A stretch of DNA of 5,286 nt from an uncultured Anaerolineae bacterium (GTDB taxonomy: Bacteria > Chloroflexota > Anaerolineae > Anaerolineales > Villigracilaceae): assembly GCA_903882765.1 (NCBI GenBank), contig CAIRYE010000482.1:1-5286 (forward strand), written 5' to 3'. Position 1 is the first letter of the stretch, and every line of letters starts with the position of its first letter. The position numbers and the translations under genes are program-made. The notes beneath the pieces were generated by a model that was not told the origin of the DNA, did no database searches, and saw nothing but the letters and a program-made list of their open reading frames with translations. Shown here in pieces: positions 1 to 5,286 of the stretch.

Positions 1-671
1 AGCGCCTGCGCTTCCTGGACGTGGCTCAGTGGCTTTTCTGGTCGTCAGGGGCGGTGCTCATCGGTGGGTGGAACTGGCTGGCGCGCAGGTGGCCTGCTGG
101 GGCGGGTTGACGTACATGCTGCGGTCTGCTGCGACGCGCCATGCTGCAATGGCATGTCGTAGCCAATGTCAAGCCGTGCAGGCTGTGCGCACCTGCCCTG
201 CCACGCATGTGCCGTCCATGGGTGGCGCCGCCAGACTGCTGGGCTTGCCTCCACCTCCTTGTATTCACCCACCGCAACCGTACAGACGTGCGGCCTGCCT
301 GCCTGCCGCGACGCCCCCCGTGCCCTTTCCTCTCCCCCCACTCCCCCTCTGCCCTCCCTCCCTTCCTCCCGCCCTGCTCTGAACTCCCCGCAGGCCTGAT
401 TGACTCTCGGGAGCAGCTGATGGTCAACCCCGCTGACATGACGCTGCCAGCTGGCGCCACGCTGATCGTGGTGGGCGCCACCAAGCGCGCCGTCACCCGC
501 GCGCTCAGGCAGCCGTACAGCCGGCTGCGGGAGTCGGAGCTGATGAGGCTGCGCTACCTGCCTGAGGAGCTGGCAAGGGAGGCGGCTGAGCGGGAGGCAG
601 CTGCGGCGGGCAACCAAGGCGGCACCTGCACCCAGGGCTGGCTGCTGGACAGCTTCGAGGGAGGGGATGGC
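1..671 (+). CDS. Partial eukaryotic (green-algal) gene, RCK/TrkA-C-like channel or transporter domain, two exons
   Basis: Exon 1 (1-63, read from base 3) and exon 2 (394 to about 671) join in frame across a phase-1 intron. Across the join the protein reads GAVLIGLIDSREQLMVNPAD and continues MTLPAGATLIVVG. This matches the end of RCK_C/TrkA_C domains (hydrophobic strand, polar turn, NP, then L..G..L.VVG), which regulate K+ channels and transporters by binding ligands or ions on the cytosolic side. After the domain comes a charged, Ala/Glu-rich helix (about 540-600) and a Gly-rich stretch, as often seen in Chlamydomonadales proteins. Both ends are missing: the left by the window edge, the right by the junction with bacterial DNA near 671. 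The GC-rich third positions and the intron are unlike anything to the right. The RCK assignment rests on a short motif, so the parent protein (BK-like channel, CASTOR/POLLUX-like or antiporter) cannot be named. Confidence 0.6.
64..393 (+). other. Spliceosomal intron
   Basis: The donor is G|GTGGGT at 63/64 and the acceptor CCCCGCAG|G at 393/394. A long C/T-rich tract (about 310-380) precedes the acceptor. Among the GT sites near the left end, the one at 64 gives phase 1. That matches the phase needed by the exon 2 frame and restores a continuous RCK-like strand (VLI-G-LID). The intron frames carry no recognisable protein. The length (330 bases) and the GC-rich, pyrimidine-rich character fit volvocine algal introns. 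The donor choice is an inference from frame and domain continuity. Confidence 0.6.
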
Positions 672-685
672 GGGATCGATGATCA
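655..685. other. Junction between algal-type and bacterial-type DNA
   Basis: Left of this interval the + strand is GC-rich exon sequence ending in a Gly/Asp-rich reading (DSFEGGDGG). Right of it the - strand reads as a bacterial receiver domain (LQPEVLIIDP). The GC content drops sharply at about 671. Two GATC sites lie here, at 674-677 and 681-684. No transposon end, target-site duplication or att-like repeat is visible. The exact breakpoint cannot be fixed because LIIDPAIPS could be bacterial down to about 660. Confidence 0.75.
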
Positions 686-2540
686 AAACCTCGGGTTGTA
701 GTTCACTGGTGAGTCGAGATACCTCTTCCACTTTTTGAACTATGCCGATCACATTCATCCCTTGGCCGGTAAGCAGGTTCGAAAACCCTTCCGAAAAGAG
801 GGTGTGGTCATCCGCCAGCATAACCCGAACGCCAGCCAGATCATTTTTGGGCTTGGTGTTTCCGGTTAGGGGGAATTTTAAGAGGATCTGTGTGCCTTGG
901 TTGGGGGTGGTTCTAATTTCGGCAACGGCATTGCATTTGTCGCAATGATCTTTGATTTTTTCTAAGCCCAAGGTTAACTGGGAGGTTTGCTCTGGCGAAA
1001 TATCACCATCTTCCGTTATCAAAACGCCGAGGTGTTTTTCTTCGATGGTAAAGATGAATTGAACTAGGTTGGCCTTGGTGATCTTGTTGGCGATGGTGAG
1101 GGAATCTTGGATGATATGGAACAAGATGGAAAAAGCGTTTTGGCTTAGGAGTTGATCGATGGAGGTTTCGGGCAGACTGGTGGTCACACGCATGCCGGCA
1201 ATAACCTGAAACCGGTCGAGGTAAATTTTAAGCATACTGCTAAACCCACGAACATCCTGGGCGTTGGTGTTGATATCCAGCATGGACTTGCGCACTTCGC
1301 GGTCGACCCCTTGGGTTGCTAAAAGCAAGGCGTTTAGGCGGCTTAGCGCGGCGGGGTAATTGGCTGATTTGATCTCTTGCCCGATGGATTCGATACGGCC
1401 TTGCATCGAGGTAAAGAGGGAATCCAGCTCTCTATTCATATCTTGGATCAATGTATCACGTTCTTTGGAAAGGAGCGCTTTTTGGATCACCAGGTGGGCA
1501 TTGCGTTGGGTGGTTACGTCATCCAGCACAATAACAGTGCCACTGTGAACGTCCTTTTTCTCATATAAATTGGTGATCTTTACCAGATAATGCCGAAGAC
1601 TCCCTGGCTGACCAAGCGTCACATCGGCTTGCGCCTCAATGATCCTCTCGGAGAAGTGGATGACATCACCAATCGCGGGTTTTTTGGAGAGGGGGTGTTC
1701 CAATATTTGATGTTGACCAAAGGCTAATATTTGTTTTGCAACGATATTAAGGTATACCAAACGGTTCTTATGATCTACGATAAAAATGGCATTCACCAAG
1801 TGATCCATTACTTGCTGAAATGCCATTGGGGCAAGCTCTACGATCTGAAAACGGTAGATGGCAATGGCGAAAAGTAAGCCTGAAATGGTAAAGAGCGAGG
1901 AAGTGGGGTCATAGCCTTTGATGATGCTGATATCGAAGACGTAGGCAATATTCCCTACGATGGGGGTTAAACCGGCGGCAAGCAATAGAAAAGCTTGGAT
2001 CCTGAATGGGTAAATGGTACGAGCGGCGGCACGGATCAAGGAAAATGCCGCGACAAAAATGAGGATATAAGAATACCCTACCACCCCAAGCCAAAACCAC
2101 CAGCCATGCCCAAAAATACTAAGGTTGGTGACGGGATCTATGGGGGAATAGCCGGTCCAAACCAAATGGTGGACTTCGTTTGTGGTCGTGAGCACCAATG
2201 AAATTATAGGGATAAGAAATAGGCTGAGGATCTGATTTCTTTTTAACTGATCGAGCGAGCGAAAAAACTCGAGGGTACTTAGGTAGAACAGTACGGGGGT
2301 GGTAACTACGCCTACGTAGGAAACTTGTGCCCAAAAAACCTTCGACGCGATTTCGGCAGCGCTGTATTCAAAGATGGTAAAGAAGGACCAATAGGTGACC
2401 GCGAACATCGAGAGGGAAAGGAAGAGCCCCCCGGATTTTCTGAAACGAAGCAAGGTGATGGTTGCAACCAAGAAGGATACTACAGCGGATATTGCCGATA
2501 GTATGGAGAAGGGGGAGTAGATGTAGTCAGCGGCATTCAT
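672..2540 (-). CDS. Membrane 7TM-PAS-pseudo-histidine kinase-receiver protein, C-terminus cut off by junction
   Basis: The ATG at 2540 starts the protein MNAADYIYSP, with CGGAGA 12 bases upstream. Residues 10-235 hold seven hydrophobic segments and the motif TNEVHHLVW (119-128) typical of the 7TM histidine-kinase sensor family (HisKA_7TM). A PAS domain follows (about 240-345, with AIFIVDHKNRLVYLN), then a helical, HisKA_3-like region (355-425). In that region the usual RELHD motif reads RELDS (370-374), so the phospho-acceptor His is absent. The ATPase-like region (about 430-560) keeps the fold pattern and the final GTQILLKFP, but the N-box Asn is Ile (LTIANK, 481-486) and DxGxG reads EDGDI (510-514). 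A receiver starts at 569 with intact VMLADDH (D577, D578) and a likely phospho-Asp at D622 (LIIDP). The real sequence stops soon after. By comparison with the paralogue at 3446-5286, the rest of the receiver and a LuxR-type HTH are missing. The frame stays open to base 45, but only as the antisense of the algal exon and intron. It probably senses a membrane or cytosolic signal; the ligand is unknown. Confidence 0.85.
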
Positions 2541-2552
2541 TGTTGTTGGTTT

Positions 2553-2556
2553 CTCC
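2553..2556 (-). promoter_or_regulatory. Ribosome binding site of the 7TM-PAS regulator
   Basis: GGAG on the - strand (in AACGGAGAAACC) lies 12 bases before the ATG at 2540. This is slightly long spacing, but it is the only purine-rich match. It supports this start, which also begins directly before the first membrane segment. Confidence 0.5.
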
Positions 2557-2573
2557 GTTTAATTTACTAAGGT

Positions 2574-2602
2574 ATTTTAATCTACTTGTGAAAAAATGTG
2601 TG
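2574..2602 (-). promoter_or_regulatory. Possible promoter of the 7TM-PAS regulator
   Basis: The - strand upstream of the gene is AT-rich. A possible -10 box is TAAAAT (2579-2574), with the weak -35 candidate CACACA (2602-2597) 17 bases before it. The -35 match is poor, so an activator may be needed or the true promoter may be another AT-rich spot up to about 2640. The terminator at 2774-2805 separates this gene from the sortase remnant, so it needs its own promoter. Confidence 0.25.
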
Positions 2603-2616
2603 TTGTGAGTTAACAA
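2586..2616. repeat. TTGTGA direct repeat with an overlapping TTGT-N6-ACAA inverted repeat
   Basis: On the + strand TTGTGA occurs at 2586-2591 and again at 2603-2608, 17 bases apart start to start. The second copy also forms TTGT-gagtta-ACAA (2603-2616). The repeats overlap the promoter candidate of the regulator, so they could be an operator. LuxR/NarL-type proteins often bind short inverted repeats. The sites are short and AT-rich, so chance is possible. Confidence 0.25.
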
Positions 2617-2770
2617 TTTACCATAATCCGCTAAGCAACAAAACCCGGAAGGGATAGCCAAGCCGGACGGGAACAAGGTTGCGAACGAATGTAGGATGAG
2701 TGGGTTGGATGTAATCGGTTTTTCGGACTATTGGAGAAGGCTAAAGGGGATTGGTTGGTAGGTTTAGCGA
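2617..2770. other. Intergenic region without recognisable gene
   Basis: This stretch lies between the sortase terminator and the AT-rich promoter region of the regulator. Reading frames here are short and lack family motifs. I saw no tRNA-like cloverleaf or known riboswitch core. It may be a long untranslated leader or simply a spacer. Confidence 0.4.
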
Positions 2771-2773
2771 ATA

Positions 2774-2805
2774 AAAGGAGGGCGTAGATCGCTACGCCCT
2801 CCTTT
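2774..2805 (-). terminator. Rho-independent terminator after the sortase remnant
   Basis: There is a perfect 14-bp stem (2774-2787 pairs with 2792-2805; AAAGGAGGGCGTAG on the left arm) with a 4-base loop. On the - strand it is followed by TTTTATTCG. It lies about 22 bases past the TAA of the sortase remnant (2828-2830) and points the same way. It therefore ends that transcript and isolates the next regulator gene. Confidence 0.85.
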
Positions 2806-2827
2806 GAGTGACCAGAGACTGCTTTCG

Positions 2828-3217
2828 TTATTCTGTCGCGATGCTTACCACGACGGCCCTTACCATACGGCGCAGGTTGTAATCGCCGCCGAGGAAGTTG
2901 AAGGTTTCGCAGGTGAGCAGAGTGACCCAAGAATGGTCGGTGTAGCTCTTTAGGGCGATGTTGGTTTGCGAAGGCCAGAGAACGCGTGATTCGCGCACTT
3001 CGTAGGTGTAAACATTGCCGTAGCTATGGATCGTGAATTGGTCGCCATATTTGAGTGATCTTAGATCGGCGAACAAGCCAGGCTTGTTGTCGGCATCCCA
3101 TACGTGGCCAGAGATGACCGAGTTGCCTACCCAGGTGGGGAAGGCGGAATCGTAGAGGTAGCCGGCATCTTTGCCAAGCCAGGTGGTATCCCAGCCGGCG
3201 CGGGTGTCTTTTACCTG
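2828..3217 (-). pseudogene. Sortase catalytic domain, 5' end broken (likely pseudogene)
   Basis: The open stretch begins right after a TGA (3218-3220) and ends at TAA (2828-2830), giving 129 residues. It reads as a sortase core of the kind common in Chloroflexota: GWDTTWLGKDAGYLYDSAFP, then GNSVISGHVW with the catalytic His (residue 38, 3104-3106), then LKYGDQFTIHSYG, then TLLTC with the catalytic Cys (residue 103, 2909-2911), and YNLRRMVRAVVV with the catalytic Arg. Sortases are extracytoplasmic transpeptidases that attach surface proteins or join pilins. No ATG, GTG or TTG occurs in frame before the His; the first is a TTG at 3076, which would lose it. The signal/anchor helix and the first strand of the barrel are also missing. 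This suggests a truncated or nonsense-mutated gene; a sequencing error is the alternative. It sits between two paralogous regulators, with a terminator on each side. Confidence 0.75.
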
Positions 3218-3397
3218 TCACATCACTGGGGCGGTGTTGGTGATGGGTTGACCATTGGCGGCATTTTCATCCTTGTGGTTTGTCTAAATAGCGACGTTAA
3301 CCTATGCAGCTTAGGAATGATTGCTCAAGGAATTGTTTTGCAATTTTTTCCCCACTTATTGAAACGATCCTGGTGACTTTTTTGAAGAGAAAGGAAT
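3218..3397. other. Non-coding gap upstream of the sortase remnant
   Basis: In the sortase frame this holds TGA (3218-3220), then a 21-codon open piece (3221-3283, ending ...NTAPVM), then TAG (3284-3286). Neither this piece nor the other frames show a signal peptide, membrane helix or sortase motif. A short frame ending PSPTPPQ before a stop (from about 3271) resembles a proline linker but is too short to trust. The gap may contain the eroded 5' end of the sortase gene. Confidence 0.4.
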
Positions 3398-3428
3398 AAA
3401 AAATATCAGGATTATCCTGACTTTTTTT
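3398..3428 (-). terminator. Rho-independent terminator after the complete-C-terminus regulator (possibly bidirectional)
   Basis: A 6-bp stem TCAGGA/TCCTGA (3406-3411 with 3415-3420) has a TTA loop. Six A's lie on its left (3398-3403) and seven T's on its right (3422-3428). On the - strand it reads stem-TA-TTTTTT, about 26 bases beyond the stop codon of the regulator (3446-3448). The stem is short, but the flanking A and T runs can extend pairing. On the + strand it would also be followed by a T run, hence possibly bidirectional. Confidence 0.6.
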
Positions 3429-3445
3429 GGTAAACCTTTGGAAGG

Positions 3446-5286
3446 TTAGTTATCTGGGTTGAGGCCAATGCGGTGGGCATAGTCTATGAGGTCGTTACGG
3501 GTTTGTTGCCCAAGTAACTCCTGAATGCGTTTGACATGATACTTGATGGCTGATTCGCTGGCGGATTGGTCTGTAGCGATCTCTTTGTAGACCTTGCCGT
3601 TGGCGAGCGCGTCGAGAATTCTCACTTGCTTATCGGTAAGGCCGGCTCGGGTTAGAGATCTGAAGGCAGCTTGTTTTGGCGAGGTTGGGGGTATCTTCAG
3701 TAAGTTCGCCATTCGATTGGCTAAGCCGGGGGCGTATTGATTGTGGCCGTTTAGGATGAGGCTGATGGCTAGAAGGATCTCATCGGAGGTTTGGTTTGAA
3801 AAAAGGAAGCCATCGGTTTTTTCGCGGACAAGGCTTTTAAGCTCTTCATCGGTTGGGTTATCGCCTAAAAAGACCACTTTGGTAATGGGGGAAATGTCGC
3901 GGATGGTGGTGATCAGATCGGGATTCGCGCCTTGCATCAGGTCAGGGTTGATCAGCACTAGATCTGGCTGCAGGTCTTGCGCCCATTCTTTGGCTTGGTC
4001 GGCAATGGTAATGGAGCCAAGAACGATGATGCCGGAAGCGGCTAGTAATTTAGTGAGGGCTTCGACGAAGAGGGCACGGTTATCAACGATGAGCAAACGC
4101 AAGCCGAGCAAATTGCGGTTGGTTTTAGTGGTGATTTGCTGGGGAATGCTGATGAGGACCTGGGTTCCGTGTTCGAATGCGGAGCGAGTTTGCAGGTGTA
4201 CGCCGCCGTGGGTGCCGGCTTCTTGCAGGTCGAGCATCTTTTTTTCAAAATCACGTTCTTTACTCGGAACCACGTTTCCATCCAGGCTGACGACGATCTC
4301 GATGGTGGATTCTTGGACCGAGAAGATAATTTGGGCTAGGCTGGTGTTCTCGAGGTAGAAGGCCAGTGAGAGGCAGGATTGGATGATCTGGAGCAGGTTG
4401 AACAGGTGAGTTTGGGTTAGGTAGTGCTCGATGGGTTCGGGTGGAAGGCTTACTTGAACGCGAAGACCGGTGATACTTTGTACTTTTTGGGTGTAAACAG
4501 TGAGCATTTCACTAAAATTGCTGATCTCATCGGGTTGGGCTTGCAGGGTGAGGACCATATGGCGCATATCACGATTGGCATGGAGGATAGAAAGCTTGAG
4601 GGTGTTGAGGATGCCGAGGGCAGTAGGGTAGTTGTTCTTCTCTAAATGCTTTTCTACCGAGCTTAGGTTGTTCTTGATGGAGTTGAACAATTGGGCAAGC
4701 TCGGCATCGAGAGTAAGCAAAACGGAATCGTGCTCCTTGGTTACAGCTGCTTTTTGCATAGCGCTGTGAGCTTGTTTGATGAGGGTGATATCGTTGAAAA
4801 GGATGATCTTTCCGCCAGACGCGGAATTGCGGGTGTGGATGTTGCTCATTTTGGTGGTAAAGTGGCGCACATTGGCAGCCAACCCCATGGTGACGGTTCC
4901 TTGTTTTTCGAGCAAGGCTCGGTTGTAATGAAGGGTTTCTCCGAGCGAAAATTTATAGTTCGTTGGATCCTGCAGGAAATTGTTGTTTGATTGGGTGAGC
5001 AAGATCTTGGCTGATGAATTGGAGAAGACCAGCCTTTCTTGGCGGTCGAGAATGAGAATTGGGTCGGGTAATTCGTTGAGAACTTGCTGGTATTCGATGG
5101 GGTCTTGCTCGAATAAATGAAAGCGGAAGGTGGCTAAGGATAATAATCCGCCGGTAAAGCCCAATAACGCTGAGCCGGGGTCGTACCCGGGGATGGGGAA
5201 ATAGCCGAGGGTAAAAAGGAGATTGCCGATACCCGGAAGGATGGACGCTAAAAGGAAAATGCCCGCTTGGAGGTTGAATGGGTACA
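3446..5286 (-). CDS. Membrane 7TM-PAS-pseudo-histidine kinase-pseudo-receiver-LuxR HTH regulator (N-terminus outside window)
   Basis: The frame enters at the right edge (YPFNLQAGIF...) and stops with TAA at 3446, giving 613 visible residues. Numbering here counts from an in-frame TTG at 5164, which is only an internal codon. The first part holds the last two helices of a 7TM sensor with GYDPGSALL, matching GYDPTSSLF of the neighbour at 672-2540. A PAS domain follows (about 22-130, DPILILDRQERLVFSN). The helical HisKA_3-like region has AELAQLF (154-160) where RELHD is expected, so no phospho-acceptor His. The ATPase-like region lacks the N-box Asn (LSLAFY, 265-270) and has LDGNV for DxGxG. The receiver (353-470) has DN (361-362) instead of the acidic pair, Asn406 (LINPD) instead of phospho-Asp, and Ser456 instead of the conserved Lys. 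A LuxR/FixJ-type HTH ends the protein (506-566, 3467-3650): LTDKQVRILDALANG, KEIA, SAIKYHVKRIQELLG. It is inferred to be a membrane-tethered DNA-binding regulator that does not use phosphotransfer. A terminator follows the stop. Confidence 0.88.
   Translation of the reverse strand, partial: YPFNLQAGIFLLASILPGIGNLLFTLGYFPIPGYDPGSALLGFTGGLLSLATFRFHLFEQDPIEYQQVLNELPDPILILDRQERLVFSNSSAKILLTQSNNNFLQDPTNYKFSLGETLHYNRALLEKQGTVTMGLAANVRHFTTKMSNIHTRNSASGGKIILFNDITLIKQAHSAMQKAAVTKEHDSVLLTLDAELAQLFNSIKNNLSSVEKHLEKNNYPTALGILNTLKLSILHANRDMRHMVLTLQAQPDEISNFSEMLTVYTQKVQSITGLRVQVSLPPEPIEHYLTQTHLFNLLQIIQSCLSLAFYLENTSLAQIIFSVQESTIEIVVSLDGNVVPSKERDFEKKMLDLQEAGTHGGVHLQTRSAFEHGTQVLISIPQQITTKTNRNLLGLRLLIVDNRALFVEALTKLLAASGIIVLGSITIADQAKEWAQDLQPDLVLINPDLMQGANPDLITTIRDISPITKVVFLGDNPTDEELKSLVREKTDGFLFSNQTSDEILLAISLILNGHNQYAPGLANRMANLLKIPPTSPKQAAFRSLTRAGLTDKQVRILDALANGKVYKEIATDQSASESAIKYHVKRIQELLGQQTRNDLIDYAHRIGLNPDN

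Noticed and set aside
291..306. CCTG tandem repeat as a meaningful repeat array
   Set aside because: It is only about three to four copies inside a C/T-rich intron, expected low-complexity sequence. No CRISPR-like spacing is seen anywhere in the window.
26..496. A - strand frame of 156 residues
   Set aside because: It is an antisense shadow of GC-rich algal DNA, rich in Arg and Gly, with no domain.
141..701. A continuous 186-residue + strand frame as a single gene
   Set aside because: Its first 84 residues are intron translation (Pro/Cys/Leu-rich, no motif) and its end runs into bacterial antisense. Only 394 to about 671 is real exon.
2617..2770. A riboswitch or structured leader before the 7TM-PAS regulator
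   Set aside because: The distance allows a leader, but I could not find a known aptamer core or a stable long hairpin in it.
3218..3220. TGA read as a sense codon, making the sortase longer
   Set aside because: No alternative genetic code is supported by the window: the other genes have no in-frame TGA, and the piece upstream of the TGA shows no sortase strand and meets a TAG 21 codons earlier.
3741..4358. A 205-residue + strand frame
   Set aside because: It is antisense to the receiver and ATPase-like part of a clearly coding regulator, with a Ser/Arg-rich composition and no motif.
5162..5164. TTG at 5164 as the start of the 3446-5286 regulator
   Set aside because: The frame continues upstream to the window edge with sequence that matches the membrane part of the paralogue (YPFNLQA, GYDPGS), so the true start lies outside the window.

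Overview
The window appears to join DNA from two organisms. Bases 1 to about 670 look like nuclear DNA of a green alga (Chlamydomonas/Volvox type). They are very GC-rich and contain a spliceosomal-type intron with GT..CAG borders and a long C/T-rich tract. The exons on the + strand read as the end of an RCK/TrkA-C regulatory domain. From about 675 to the right edge the DNA is bacterial: moderate GC, intron-free, all genes on the - strand, with typical Rho-independent terminators. The sortase type and the 7TM sensor proteins suggest a Chloroflexota (Anaerolineae-like) bacterium. That assignment rests on family recognition alone.

Reading the bacterial part in its own direction, from right to left: (1) a large membrane regulator, cut by the right window edge (5286-3446), with the last segments of a 7TM sensor, a PAS domain, a degenerate histidine-kinase core, a degenerate receiver and a LuxR/NarL-type DNA-binding domain; (2) a hairpin flanked by A and T runs (3398-3428); (3) a broken sortase gene (3217-2828) with its catalytic His, Cys and Arg but no usable start codon; (4) a strong terminator hairpin (2805-2774); (5) an AT-rich promoter region; (6) a second regulator, paralogous to the first (2540 to about 672), complete at its N-terminus but cut inside its receiver domain by the junction with algal DNA.

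The most interesting biology is the pair of paralogous regulators. Each joins a membrane sensor, PAS domain, kinase-like core and receiver in one chain, and in the intact copy also a DNA-binding domain. Neither has the phospho-acceptor histidine or the catalytic asparagine of a working kinase. They therefore look like membrane-tethered, one-chain transcription factors built from a decayed two-component system. One copy keeps the receiver aspartates and the other has lost them.

The junction is most simply an assembly or cloning chimera. Because the antisense of the algal exon happens to stay open, the second regulator appears as an 831-residue protein. About its last 205 residues are spurious.
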